NCBI GenBank assembly: GCA_916610825.1
Contig: OU744452.1
Span: forward strand, 18,439,103 to 18,503,102
Source: Haliclystus octoradiatus
Lineage: Eukaryota > Cnidaria > Staurozoa > Stauromedusae > Haliclystidae
Direction: 5' to 3'
Length of the DNA stretch: 64,000 nt
Below are positions 21,844 to 34,175 of the stretch, piece by piece. Made by a program: the position numbers and the translations under genes. The notes beneath the pieces were generated by a model. The model ran no database searches. It saw nothing but the letters and a program-made list of their open reading frames with translations, and had not been told where the DNA came from. How positions within the stretch are numbered: the stretch's first letter is position 1; each line of letters begins with the position of its first letter.

Positions 21844-24800
21844 TTCAACTGTTTACGCTGGCCACTCGAGTATGTGATCGATATTTATCTGGTTGTGAAA
21901 GTGAATTTAGAAATCATGTTGAAAGAGTTGTTGATACCTTTTTGAGATTTATCTCAGAACTTCATTTACCCGCTGCTTATCGTGACGACCATGTTTTGGT
22001 TTTTACGCCGGTATCAAGTTGGCGAAGATTATTAATTCATCAATTAGTCGATGATAATTCTAATAAAAGGTTGGCTACCCTGTCAATTGGAGAAGGAGAA
22101 GGTAGAAGAACAGTTGTTTATCTCGGAAAGGATTCCAGGTATGGATTTCTTAAGTAGTGTTTTGTTCGCTGATTTTTTTGAGTTGAAACTTTCACTTTTT
22201 CACAAGACAATAGATTCTAATTCCTCGATTCATTCGATCGATTTCTCATGGTTTTGCCGGTTTATAACTATTACTTGTCAATGATAGTAATGCCTGTATT
22301 TGTTTCTCTGATTTTGAAACGATGTCATCGTTAACTTGCAAGTTGTTTGGCCATTGAGCTCAATTCAAGTTTAGTGTTTGTTAAAATTGTTAATGAACTG
22401 AAAAAATTATATAGGTCTGTCTCCTATCTAAGTAGTATTTGAAGAAATTTCGATTCAATCATTCAAGTAGGTACATTTCTAATATACCTAGTGTAGAATG
22501 GTTTATTTATGTTATACGACACATTTTAGCTAAAAACCTGTAATGTCCGGGTTAAAACTTGATGATGAAATTTGTTGTTCTTTCTAACTTGCATGTTTTT
22601 CTTGGCACCAAAACAAATGTAGTCATCAAAACAAAGAATTTTGAATCTACGTGCAGGCTAATTTGCATTTTGTTCCTGATTGAGGTTTGTTTTGTTTTCA
22701 GGATTTTCAGCCTCCAACACATAACGTTTTCATACTATTTCGTTGTGAATATAAAAACAACATGCGCAAGTATTTTAGACAACAAATTATTAGAAAGGGA
22801 GAGACTGGGTTCTTGAAAGTTGCACATGCCACTTCACCTCAGTTGGGATATTTTTCAGACTACTGATTCACGTTGTCTTTTTCTCTTACACGTGCTACAT
22901 ATTTGTCTGATGTTTATCAACAGAAAACGCTCTCATGCAGCTATGATTGATGCTTCTGACAGTCCAAGTGCTTGGCCAGGAAGTTACAAAGATGATAAAA
23001 AACAGTAAGAATGTAGATATGCCTTGTAACTGCAACATTAATTTAATTTACCCATGTCTGAACTCTTTTGAGACTTTAATTTACCATTAATTCATTTGGT
23101 GAACTGGGCAATATAGGTCTGACTGGCTTAGGCCTACTTTAACTAGATTGAAAGCCTTAAAATTTATTGTGTAGCTTACCTATAATTTTACCACAAAGTC
23201 ATTTGGTGAACTAGGCAATGTAGGTCTGACTGGCTTAGGCCTACTTTGACTAGCTTGAAAGCCTTAAGATTTATTGTGTGGCTTACCTATAATTTCCACA
23301 ATATCATTTGGTGAACTAGGCAATATAGGTCTGACTGGCTTAGGCCTACTTTGACTAGTTAAAGAGCCTTAAGAAGCCTTATGTAGCTTACACATGGGCA
23401 TGTAAACCACCATCTCACAGAGGCACACCCTCTGTCTCTGTTGTTGGCGAGGATACCACTGATTATAGCTAACCTGGAACTTTTAACAGTCACTTTTGTT
23501 AGAATGATCACAAAACAATTATATCTAGAATTTTAATATGCATTTATGCGTCTAGACTAAATCTAAAATTAGTAGGCCAAAATAACTTTTCTCTCCATTC
23601 AACTTTTTATTAAGAAATTTTAAAGACCGCTGCTCCATTCATGATAAGTAGACTTGTTCCATATGCCCACAAGTAAGCCTATTTTTAGGAAACAACGTCA
23701 TCCTCTCATTACCAAAAATCCGAATGATCTATGAAAGCTTCTAGTATGTAGACCTACAATATTATATTGTAATATTTTTCTTTAAGAAAACGGCCAGATC
23801 GGGTACTTTACACTCCAAAGCGAAAAGAACAAAGCAGTCATGCTGAACGTAAATCAAATCATGGAAAGCACATACAGAAATCAGCAAGAAGTAAAAAAAA
23901 AACACGTGATACGAAAAAAACATCTTCAAGAAAAGATAACTTAACCGACAATGTTATAGATTTATCTTTGAAAGATAACCGTGTTAGTAAAGATATCGAA
24001 GAGGAATGTCATAATGTACTAGGTACTGTTTTAGACTTGGTATGTAATGGTATGTCAACACTCGCAACTAATGGAATCGAGAAATCAATCTGCTGTGAAA
24101 GTTCAGGCAGTGATACCGATACAATAAACCCCACAAATAATGGGAATATCATTAACAAACTGATGGATAACACAAGTAAACTTAACGACACACAAGAACA
24201 GGATAAAGATATTGCTACTACAAATAATTTACATGACAATGAGAAAATTGAAGCACAGGATGAAATGATTGTTAAGAATGAACAAGATTATCAATCTGAA
24301 ATAACTGCAAAATTTGTTTCAAAACTTAGAAGTGATTTAAACGAGACATATGAATTGAATAAAATCTATCAGCCAAAAGAGCAATATCGTAAACCTATCA
24401 GTTGGCGACAACCAGAAGAATATGATTCAGAAGAAGAAACTGGATTTGATGACTGGGATCATAATTGGAATGAGGATGGGGATTGTTTGGATAAATCTTT
24501 AAGAAAAGAGGTAAATATCTTGTGTTGTGTGCCTACATACCTGTATTGATACATGTATGCGTGTCTTCATTAAGCAGTGACAAGCTACCACAATTAAAAA
24601 ATAATTCCGTACTCAGGCAATTAGCCTACAAATTGCGCTTGAGTGAAGTAAATATATTGAATGAATAACTTCCTGTGGGAGATTGTTAATATTGTGTGGG
24701 AGAGGTAGGCCTGAATACCGTATGTTTATTAGACTGGTCCAAAACAAAATGAAAATTTGAAAGTTGAATTACATTCTTGATTTTAGGCCTATTGTTCTTA

Positions 24801-27465
24801 TGGGTAAGAAAACCATAACTGAAAAATTTGAATTCAAAAAAGTGTTGGGAAATGGGCGCTCGATGCCCCTCTAAATTAATACACAAAGTCAGTGGGAAAA
24901 TGCTCAAAAATTTCGAAAAAAAATAAATATATAATCATCAAGAAGGTATTTTTGAATAATTTTTTATTTCTATGAAGGAAACAATCTCAAAAATATTACT
25001 GTGGTATTTAAAAGTCTATTGGATGAGAACCTGTACTGAAAATTTTTGTTTCAAAGGGATGCATTTGAATGTACTGTATGTCTTCCATTGGGATTTTAAC
25101 AGATCATTCATGCGTGTGGTTTTCTGTTCAGTGGAGGTGTTCACAAGAGATGATAATTTAAACTGACTATGATTTATCGAATAATAGTTGGAAACTGTTT
25201 GTAATAAAAACTAATATGGACAGTTGTTTTTTGTACATTTTTGTTGGAAAATATTAGAGATGAGACGATTGCTCTGAAAATAATCGATTTTGCCGATCAT
25301 CGGCGCTATTTTTAGTAATCGAAAAATAATCGTCATCGGCAAATAAATTGATTTTTAATCGTTGAACCAATTATTATTTGACAATGAAATTTGAAACAAA
25401 AGTTGCGAAAGTCGCTACTGTTTGTTTACATCGCTTTGTAATTCAAAACATTTGAATAATTCGTCATGCCATTTGACACCTTCTATTGTTATAACGTGAA
25501 AAAGGTCAACACATTAGCGTTGATGAATAACACACGTGAGCACGGTTGAATGAATAATTTTATTTACGACAAAAAAGTGGCGGTCGAGTTAAAATTTTGA
25601 GAAAACAATTTTCACATAAAATGAAGTTGTTTCATATTATAGCAAACGTTTTTGTGAGGATTATATCATGATTGTTTTGATTGGAATACTCATCAGACTT
25701 GGAAGGATTTTCCAATCAGTTATGGGAAGAAAATCTCTTTGTTGTGTTAATGGTTTATCAAAAACATTTAATTTTGTTGAAAACTTACGCTTAACGGCTA
25801 CTGATTTACTACTACCAGTAGGCTACTAATTTCCATTTAAATTCTCATTCAAAACAAATCATTTACGATGTGAGCGTAACACATTTAATGTTTCATTTCA
25901 ATTTTGACTTGTGTGATGGAAAATATCTACGGTCCGCGTGTTGTCAGACGGCCAATATTTTGTAATGGTTTGTTTGAGTGGGAAATAATCGAAACATTCG
26001 ATTAATCGGCCGATTACTATGACTAATCTGCTGAGAACTAATCGGCTTCGAACATCGGTAAATTTGGTAATCGTCTCATCCCTAGAAAATATGAGCATAG
26101 CAATGATCCAAATTTCCAGAAAAACTAAATATGTCAACACCTTCCCATTTATCACCTAATATTAGTTTTATAGAAAGCCACACACTTCTATGGTCTGTCA
26201 AAATCACAGTGGAAGCCATGCATTCAAATGCATCACTTTGATACACAAATTTTTTGGATAAGTTCTCATCCAATAGACTTAAACAATAAAATTGAGAATG
26301 CAATTCATCTTTCAAACTTTTTTTTTGCTTATTTTTGTGACATTAATATTCAAACTTTCAACATTGAATATTATTTTATATATTAGTTAGAGACAAAAAA
26401 TTAAATAGTTTAGTTTATTTATTTATTTTTACAAATAGTTTTATTTTTCTATTTGCGAATATGTCAGTGTAGATGCGCCTTGATTTTTTAGACGCATATC
26501 TAAGGTGTCACAAATGGATCAGTCTTAAAGAACCCTCATTTTCAGGTTAAAAACCTTCTGCCCCTATGAAAAATGAAGAAATTTCCTGTGAAAAAAATCC
26601 ATGAGTTCATGGCCATTTTTTCTGGATTCATGAACAGTCACAAAGAGTCCATGGACACTTCATGAACCGGTTCGTGAACTGGTTCATGAATGTGAGATTT
26701 TGTGGAAGTTCATGAACAGTTCATGAACTTTTGGGCAATTTCATGTTGGTGAACTCATGAACTTTTTTTCCAGGGGATATTACCGACATTTCTGAAATTT
26801 GATTTACTCTAAAGCATGATGATATATATCAAGGTGTGAAATTCAAAAATGATTATTTTAAATAATAAAGCAAATTTAATTTTCTATAATATATTTCTGA
26901 ATTTATTGTCATTATGTCTGTTTTGTATATTTCAGTTAAAGAAGCTTACTGGTATCAAGCACCCAGTTGTTCATAAAACTGATTTATCTTATATCGGAAA
27001 AGAATCTGATGATCTCAATGATATTGATTCGGATGGTAAGGGATATTTGATAGCGTTTCCTACTGAAAAATTTCTTTTGAAATAACTGATTTTTTTTTTT
27101 TTTTTTTTTTGTATTTATCATTTTTCCACGAACAGGGTAAGCTTACAGCTTTTTTTCACCGGGGTGGTTGGTTAATTTGTTAGTATTTTGAAGCTTGTGT
27201 GCGTTTAATAGCCGGATGCCCTTCCTGACGCCAACCTATAGTGCTTCGGACAGGGATTGAACCCGAGACCCTGCGGGCCGTGGTCCAACACCCTAGCCAC
27301 TACACCAAGGCCGCACTTGATTTTGATTTATATAGACTGAAAAATTTATTGCTAAAAGTTTGATGATGATGTAAGAAATGGCATCGATTGCGATGTTTCA
27401 AAGCGTCTGTTCTGCGACGCGTTCATTTTGAAAAAAAGTTTGTATAACTTAAAGGTTCTGAATAA

Positions 27466-27497
<32 letters not shown>

Positions 27498-30400
27498 ATT
27501 CAAAGTTGTCTGGAGCTATTTAAAAATATTGGATAAATTTGACAAATTTGAATTGACACTTTATTCGGGCCTAATAGTGTAGTGGTTAGGGATTTGGACC
27601 TTGGCCCGCAGGGTCTTGGGTTCAACTCCTGGCAGAAGCACTATTGGTTGGGGTCAGGAACAGCATCCGGCCATTAAACTCTATAAATCCAAAAGAAAAG
27701 AAAAAACATATCGACACTTTAAACCATTGATATCCACATCATTTCTTATAAGATCAGCTTAGAACTTTCACCAATCAATATTTTCAGTTGATAGGGGAGA
27801 CCGGGTACACATCGGACGCTTTTCGGTTTCTTACTTCTAATTATTTTATTTTTCGCTCGAAACAAATAAATCGTATATCATTTAATAGCTAATGTGCCAT
27901 GTTTAAAAGAGTAAATTGTTGGAAAGTTAAATATATTCGAGTGCCGAGTATTTGATCATTCTTTTACCCCTAGTTAAGCGGGGTGACTTCGGCCAGACTG
28001 GGGTGACTCTGGACAATGAATTTAAACTCTCAACAATGCACGAAACAAATGTTTATGGACATCAATCGAAAGCTTCATCATTCATCTACTCAGAGAAATC
28101 AATGAAATTATTCATAAATTACGAACCATGCTAATATTTATAATTTCTTTAGTGCGTCGAAATAGTCATCGAAAGCCGTAGATTCAAGTGATAACTCAGC
28201 GGCCCCAAACGAAAACAAAACATGCTCGTAAATCAACAAGAGTAAACCAAACTCTTCGACATATATAAATTGAGACATATCTGTAATTAAATGCACTTCA
28301 TACTTGATTTTTCATCCACAATTTGATATTCTATTTAACTAGACCATATTATTTCCATATATTCTAAGCCCGACGGATCAGGCGTGCTCTGAAATGTTTA
28401 CACAACATCACAGCTGGAGCGTGTCAAACTTGAATGGAATGAGAAACTTGACACCCACTTAATTTCGGATTTACCATTGTTTCACAGCTTGATATTTTAC
28501 TTCTTCATCGCTTTGCTATATTTTGACGCTCTGACCGTAGTCACCCCGTTTATAAACATTGAAGAATATCATTTCTGCAGTTGAATTTTCAAAGCGCACG
28601 TGCATGAAACTTCAGTATGAGGCGCTCAACGTCACTGGCTTCAAAATGGTACCAAATATCAACATGTTGGTTGCGTGGATTTTCTTCGTCGAACTTTTTC
28701 TTCGAGAACAAATAATACACAAAAGCGGGACAAAGTTTCAAACCATAATAACTTTTTTATTACTTGATGAAATTATCTAAAATTTTGGCAATACGTATGT
28801 TTTACCTTTGTATTTAACATACTGAGGGATTGTATTTTTATTTAAACTAAAACCGCTCTGTCCGAAGTCACCCTCGTCCAAAGTCACCCCGGTATCCCCT
28901 ATACATATCAGAATCAATCATTTATTTGAAAAACGTTTTCTCAGTAGAATCCCTTATTACCTTTAATGGGCTTAAATTAAAAATGTTTGTTGGTCAATCT
29001 CCCTGAAAGTTTGTTAGCCCATGATCAATGCTTATCGGCAATCTATCTAATACTTGCCTTTATCCTGTCTGTGCCAGTAAATCGGTTTGGCACTACTGTA
29101 GTAGGCTACAACACAGACAGTCATACATTATTTATAATTGTATAGGCCAGTTTTTGAAATGATCACAGGATCGGTAGTTAAAAGTTTCAAATTTAAGGAT
29201 GAGACGAATTTTGTTGGAGATAATCGGTTCTGTATAGCTTGGGAACCATTTTCAGCAATAGAAAATAATCAACAATCACAATTTAATTTGGGAAAAAACT
29301 ACAGTGAAACCTGTCTATAACGGCCAGTTATTTAGAGGAAAATGAATTGACCACTATAGACAAGTGGCCTTTATATACAGGTTCAATTCAATAGAAAATA
29401 CTATTTTAGTAATTGCAAAAGTGACCACTATAGACAGGTGGTTGCTGTATAGAGTTGACCGTTATAACAGATTTGAACGTATACATATTGGCTATTTTAT
29501 CAATCAAATATAACACAGACACCCAAAAAGCACAACAGAACACTCACCCTACGTGCTCAGAGGTTTTTAAACTTTTGTTTACATTCATAGCCCTATTTCT
29601 CAAGACTATTCACAGAAAGTCTAAAGCTAATCATCAAAATCATAATTCTGCACATATTCCATGGATTCTTAAACTAGGGCTCAGACAGTTAACCGTTTAA
29701 ACGAATGTTTCAGCAAAAGTCTAAATAAACTAATAATCTAATTCAATTTCTCTGTAGCTGAGGGATTTCAATTGTTTTGGAATCAAGTGAATCCTAAACT
29801 AGCTGCTTTCAATGAAAATAATTCCTCTTGCATTTCGAATAAATTATGGACAGATGAGTGCAGATAAACTATTTGTGGAAATATTTCAACGTGAAGCCGA
29901 CACAATTTTTGCTATTTAATATGTATTAAGTTAATTTGACAGTCAATGAGTCATTGTTATTTTCCATTAACCAGACGTTAACCTGTTGTTTATTTCAGTC
30001 AAGTTGCTGTCGGAGCCCCCCTCCTCGTATCACCCCTAGTTAGAATCCAGCTTCCCTGCTTTTACAAGATTCTAAATTTGAAACTATTTTTGTTTGCAGT
30101 TTTAGGATGTGGAAATATCCTTGAAATTTATGGTTTTTCACCCAATTATAAAACATCTCATTTGGCTTTGGCATTGACAACGATGGGGTAAGATAGTAAG
30201 CCAGCTTATAGTATATATGCATAAACATTTATATTATACTTTACACGCTTCACCCCTACAAAACAACTGAATTAGTGCATGAGCTTTTGATGGACTTTGC
30301 TAACATGTCCTGCTGCCTTTAACATTGTTTGCTCAGTCAAAGACCTCGACTGCACTTTGCAAATTGGTGCACGATTACCCATGAACCATACAAAATCAAG

Positions 30401-32619
30401 TTTAATTTTTAATTTATTTTCAATATTTTAATTATTATCATCATAGGTTAAAAGATTATGAAATACAATGGGTCGATGATACATCTGCGTTGGTAATATT
30501 TGAAAGCATGATGGCAGGTTGGTAGTAATGTATGAAATATGATTCACAGCCAGTTCACAAGCTTGTGAATAGACTTATCACCCCAGAGAAAAACAGTGAG
30601 TTCATGAACAGTTCATGAAAATTATTTGTTGGTTTATGAACAGTTCATGAACAATCACAAACAGCTCATGAACACTTCATGAACTGGTTCGTGAATGTTA
30701 AATTGCCTAGTTAAAACACTTCATGAACTTTTTTCGCAGTGGCAGGGCCGCCGAGACAGGAGGTTAAGTAGAACAGTTGAAAATTGGCCTTATCAAGTTT
30801 TAGGGGCTGCTAGGTTTTCAAGAGACATTTCAGAGCAGAAACATTGTATGGACAGAGTGAATCAAAGTTTTCACTGGCATGTTTTCAAAATATTCAATTG
30901 CTGGAATTTCTATTGTCGGCAATGATGTTAATGTTGCTGAAACGGTTTAACCACATGTGAACTTTTCATCAACTGCCACATGGAATGAACCATTCAAACT
31001 TTATCAACAAGTTGTATGAACTCTTATTGTGTTATTCTATTGTTCTCTATGGCTATTGGCTAACCAATCATTCCCTATTGTTGAAAAACAGATTGTGTTC
31101 ACATTCACTTTTAAATTCTATATTTTATTTCAGCTGCATCTGCAATGTCTACCAAGTGTGCATATGCAAGATTACGTTATGCCGCCGATGCATCACCTGC
31201 AGCCAAAGCAAAAGCAAAATTATTCAGAGGTATGTTATGATACATTATTTTCTTTGTAGCCTTCTGAATTGCATGATAATTTTCCAGACGCATACGACTA
31301 GAGGTCTGTGAATCTGATTCTATCAGGCTTGAGTTGGATTCTTTTTATTGTGGGATCGTATTGATTCTCTTGTAATCAAATTCGGATCGGATTTCTGATT
31401 TCCTTGAAAATATTAATAATCTAGTTGACATATACACTTTCTTTGTTAATTGATCGAATAAAAACAAATTTTCTGCCTTAATTTTTCTGCTGTTTGATTA
31501 TTTACTATGCATTGAGATACAGTGTAACCCGCTTATGTGCAATTCGGATAAGTGAAATTCCCGCTTACCTGCAACCTGGCTTTGACACGCGTTAAACAAT
31601 TTTCTGGTCAAGTCCTTGGTAAACAATTTCGGATAACTGCATATTCGGATACGTGCAATTAAAACCCGTTGGCCATTTTGACTTGCACTTAAGCGGGTTA
31701 CACTGTATATATATATTGAGAAATTACAGTTTTCAGATTCAACATTTCGTGTAGGCTATATATTCAAATCGGATCAGATGAGTGGATTTTTTTCATTATG
31801 ATCTTGCTGTGAAATTGTGTATTCAGCCTTAAATAGTCAAATTAACAATGTGTACTTCTGAATACTCGATGTTGCGGCAATTGTGCAGCAAGCCGCACAG
31901 GATATCGATTAACATTTAGGCTACAAACTCAAACTGTTTGTATCGCATACGCTACTACGCTTCTATATCTATTAATTTCACTCATCAAATTGCATCTTGA
32001 TGTCAACAGGATCTCGTCGTTCATATAAACCTCGGCCTGAAACAACAGCACATGTCGCTAGAAATCTGGTTGCAAATGCTCTTGGTCTCGGCGCTAGCGT
32101 GTCGAAAGAAAGAAGAGCTGCCGATAGGGAGAAAATTAGAAAAGCAAAAGGTTAGTTTAATTTTAAATTTTTCATGTCACTATAAATTTTGTAATTATTA
32201 TTGAGGAGATTTGGAATAGTAGAGACAAAATTTTCCTTCTGTTAATTTTTATTTTTAATTTTCAGAATATAATTTTGACGTTCAGAACTTAATTTTTCAA
32301 AAATAAAAAATAGGGCTCCCCTATTTGAGTTATTGCAAAAATTGTATTTCAACATGAAATTTATACCTTGCTCAAATGTTGCCACTGCAAAACCAGTGAA
32401 ATCTAAAAGTATTGCCAACACTAATATGTGATATAAATAGCATGTTCCAATTAGGGGATGCACCAGGACTTCATCAGCAAGGTGTCCAACACCTATCAGG
32501 GGGCATTTATGCTTTTGCTTTATGATTTTGTGTGTAAACTTTAATTTTGTTTATCTATTCCTTATGTAGCTGACAAAATTGCCAGAGAAAAACACAGACG
32601 TGATATATGGGAAAGTTAA
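21844..32619 (+). CDS. R3HCC1L: R3H and coiled-coil domain protein, R3HCC1/R3HCC1L orthologue (nine exons seen; 5' end not resolved)
   Basis: Exons with matching phases: about 21844-22138, 22924-23004, 23787-24510, 26936-27035, 30100-30187, 30447-30517, 31134-31229, 32010-32150, 32570-32619 (about 548 residues). The first exon holds the R3H domain (RLLIHQLV; Arg-x3-His, single-stranded nucleic-acid binding in the family). Then come RPDRVLYTPK, a long acidic low-complexity region ending in the conserved NEDGDCLD, an RRM-like segment (ILEIYGFSP, IQWVDDTSALVIFES), and an Ala/Arg/Lys-rich C-terminus with RRDIWES before the stop. These blocks match vertebrate R3HCC1L as I know it. No ATG precedes the R3H in frame, so a further 5' exon is expected. 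The molecular function is poorly known; human R3HCC1L has been linked to the exon junction complex. Confidence 0.85.
23085..23390 (+). repeat. Tandem repeat, about 106-bp unit, nearly three copies
   Basis: Units begin at TCATTTGGTGAACT at about 23092, 23199 and 23304, each containing TAGGTCTGACTGGCTTAGGC. Copies are about 90% alike and the last is truncated. It lies in the second visible intron of the R3HCC1L-like gene. Confidence 0.8.
25255..26084. mobile_element. hAT-like non-autonomous transposon with 8-bp TSD
   Basis: Terminal inverted repeats TAGAGATGAGACGATT and AATCGTCTCATCCCTA, flanked by a perfect 8-bp duplication GAAAATAT at 25247-25254 and 26085-26092. An 8-bp TSD and the TAGNGATG-type end are hAT signatures. 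Length 830 bp, with clusters of ATCG/CGAT sub-terminal repeats and no transposase. It is inserted in the long intron of the R3HCC1L-like gene. A related terminal fragment (TTAATCGGTAAAACC ... CTCATCTCTA) lies at about 51745-51830. Confidence 0.8.
26560..26777. repeat. Dispersed repeat rich in TTCATGAAC palindromes, copy 1
   Basis: Contains repeated GTTCATGAAC/TTCATGAACAG palindromic words and ends CATGAACTTTTTTTCCAGGGG; the start CCCCTATGAAAAA is roughly its inverted complement, so this is probably a MITE. It lies in an intron of the R3HCC1L-like gene; copy 2 is at 30586-30740. Confidence 0.6.
27088..27110. repeat. Poly(T) tract
   Basis: About 22 consecutive T, just 3' of the exon ending at 27035 and next to the minus-strand SINE; possibly the oligo-A tail of that SINE read on the opposite strand. 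Confidence 0.6.
27125..27320 (-). mobile_element. tRNA-derived SINE, minus strand
   Basis: The reverse strand begins GCGGCCTTGGTGTAGTGGCT, containing an RNA polymerase III A box, followed by a B box GGTTCAATCCC about 35 bases on, then a body with GTCAGGAAGGGCATCCGGC and TTAAAC. This is the tRNA head plus conserved body of a SINE. A second copy in opposite orientation is at 27565-27690. Confidence 0.8.
27410..27496 (+). repeat. LINE 3' tail with (ATG)n
   Basis: GAAAAAAAGTTT ... GGTTCTGAATAAATGATGATGATG: the same 3' tail occurs at 33595-33655 and 38575-38640 (plus), and at about 37405-37460 and 49380-49440 (minus). All are 3' ends of one LINE family (L2/CR1-like) that terminates in ATG repeats. 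Confidence 0.65.
27565..27690 (+). mobile_element. tRNA-derived SINE, plus strand
   Basis: AGTGTAGTGGTTAGGG (A box) and GGGTTCAACTCC (B box) are followed by GGTCAGGAACAGCATCCGGCC and ATTAAAC, the same family as the minus-strand SINE at 27125-27320. The two are about 250 bp apart in opposite orientation and flank a LINE tail. Confidence 0.75.
27794..28899. mobile_element. TIR element, 1.1 kb, TA-flanked
   Basis: Ends GGGGAGACCGGGT and, inverted, GGGGATACCGGGGTGACTT; TA dinucleotides flank both. Internal copies of CGGGGTGACTTCGG near 27977 and TCCGAAGTCACCC near 28860 form sub-terminal repeats. No transposase frame is seen. It lies in an intron of the R3HCC1L-like gene. Confidence 0.6.
29302..29479. 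mobile_element. pogo/Tigger-like MITE, family B copy 1
   Basis: Starts CAGTGAAACCTGTCTATAAC, ends with the degenerate inverse, TA-flanked. It is full of CACTATAGACAGGTGG-type words. Family members: 32971-33147, 35244-35416, 36647-36822, 37490-37666, 43713-43893. Superfamily assigned from the CAG-start TIR with ATAACGG and the TA target; no transposase is present. Confidence 0.65.
30586..30740. repeat. Dispersed repeat rich in TTCATGAAC palindromes, copy 2
   Basis: Same word set as 26560-26777 (GAGTTCATGAACAGTTCATG, GAACTGGTTCGTGAATGT, ACTTCATGAACTTTTTTC). It begins 69 bp after the exon ending at 30517. Confidence 0.6.
31520..31705. mobile_element. pogo/Tigger-like MITE, family A copy 1
   Basis: 186 bp with TIRs CAGTGTAACCCGCTTA ... 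TAAGCGGGTTACACTG, TA on each side. The interior has TCGGATAAGTGAAATTCC and TTGGTAAACAATTTCGGAT. A full-length copy in opposite orientation is at 47555-47739 (185 bp) and a terminal fragment near 55122-55165. It lies in an intron of the R3HCC1L-like gene. Confidence 0.8.
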
Positions 32620-32711
32620 CATATTATTATTTCAATGAAATAATTAATTTAAAATATGCAATGTTGTATAGTTTGACTAACTTTTACAATGTTTATTATC
32701 GAGTAAAGCGT

Positions 32712-32717
32712 AATAAA
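32712..32717 (+). promoter_or_regulatory. Candidate polyadenylation signal
   Basis: AATAAA 93 bp beyond the stop codon of the R3HCC1L-like gene, in AT-rich sequence; the first such hexamer downstream of the stop. Confidence 0.45.
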
Positions 32718-32970
32718 TTAATAATATGTAATAATTTATTATAATATTCTCAAATTAAATCAGAAAGTGTATATATTTAGTCAATAGTGTTTCAGCTACT
32801 AGTGGATATGGATTTGTAAATTTGAATTATTAACTAGTGTACAATATATAATAGAATAACAGTTCAATAATATACATAATATACTGATCAGGGTGCATTT
32901 TCTTGTTCTATTTCCTAAATATAGTTTTTTAAGTGATTTTTTTATTTACTTCTGTCCTTTCTTCAATGTA

Positions 32971-33147
32971 CAGTTAAACCTGCTACAGCAGTCACTTCTA
33001 TAAAGCAGCCACCTGTCTATAGTGGTCACCCTTAGTATGTCTAAATTAGTATTTTCTATTGAATTAACCCTGTATACAAAGGTCACCAGTCTACAGTAGT
33101 CAATTTGTTTACCTCTTATAGCTGTCTGTTATATTCAGGCTTCACTG
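32971..33147. mobile_element. pogo/Tigger-like MITE, family B copy 2
   Basis: Starts CAGTTAAACCTGC, ends TTCACTG, TA on each side; the interior has CACCTGTCTATAGTGGTCAC. It lies between the R3HCC1L-like gene and DCAF17. Confidence 0.65.
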
Positions 33148-33389
33148 TACTTGTATAAGTTTTCCAGAAATGTGATAATATCAATTAATTTATATCCAGC
33201 CTAATCTAATAGTTTGGTGAAAGGGTTTGTTGTTATCGAGGTGAGTTGCTGAGAAGACATTTCCCCCGTGAAGACAGTTCATGAACGTCAAATGACCCAA
33301 TTATATTAATGAGCTGTCTTCTATAAACTCAACCATTCCATTGCCGGTCAACAATAAGAAGAATTTAACAACGATAACATAATATAATA

Positions 33390-33510
33390 ATAATAATAAT
33401 ATGGTATCTAACAGCAGTTGAGATAGTGCTCGATGTCATTTGACAGAGTGTGAATAATAATAATGGAGTCAAAGACTACGCATTAATTTTCTGTAACTTG
33501 CATAGCCATA
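33390..33510 (+). repeat. Solitary partial copy of the hammerhead palindrome arm
   Basis: GTGCTCGATGTCATTTGACA, then GGAGTCAAAGACTACGCATT and CTGTAACTTG match the outer arms of the element at 17951-18500. The hammerhead core itself is cut off. It is followed at 33595-33655 by a LINE 3' tail ending in ATG repeats. I see no gene in 32620-34175. Confidence 0.55.
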
Positions 33511-34175
33511 ATCAATTATGATAGGGTATCTCTAAACATTATAGAAGAATTATAATATTACAGGATAAGGATTATAGAATTATAATTATACATTCCAGTA
33601 AGAAAAAGCTCAAAGCTTATCGGGTGCTAAATAAATGATGATGATGATGATGATATTGTTAGATTTATTTGGACGAAGTGTAAAACACATGCTGCCCAAT
33701 GATTTTGTCATTTTGCTCTGCTAATTACACTTTACTCTCCATTAAGGGTAATGTGCTGTTCCAGAGTTAATTTAGTGTCTTCAAATCAAAGTGCTGTGAA
33801 ATTCAGCCTTAGAACATACATCCTTGGCCATAGGGACGTAATTCTATTACAATATTTATATTTTTATACTAAGGTCAAGCAATGGAACTGCTTCAGAAAT
33901 ATTTCAGAATAAGTGCAATCACTTTTAGCCCCGTCGAGAGGGTCAATCGATATGGGTTATTGATAGTCCCTAATTTGCTGTACCCCTTCAAAGGGGGTTC
34001 CATAAAATACTGATAGAGAGGTTTATTAATAAGCGCAGAAAATTATTTTCAAATCGATTGATGTGAGGTTTGTTATAAATTGTTACCTTAACCTTGTCTA
34101 TGTTTTGCTACAACTTTATATTTTTAATATAATTGAATTCTTGAAGTATTGATTAACTAATACTCTCTCTTCATA

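Noticed and set aside
23085-23390. Regularly spaced repeats as a CRISPR-like array
   Set aside because: Units are about 106 bp and contiguous, without short repeats alternating with unique spacers; the host is an animal.
27240-27317. Functional tRNA gene
   Set aside because: It has A and B boxes but no acceptor-stem pairing, and continues into a SINE body shared with 27565-27690.
29138-29320. Extra exon of the R3HCC1L-like gene
   Set aside because: The exon at 26936-27035 joins 30100-30187 directly in phase 1 and reproduces the family sequence; this frame adds nothing recognisable and overlaps a MITE.
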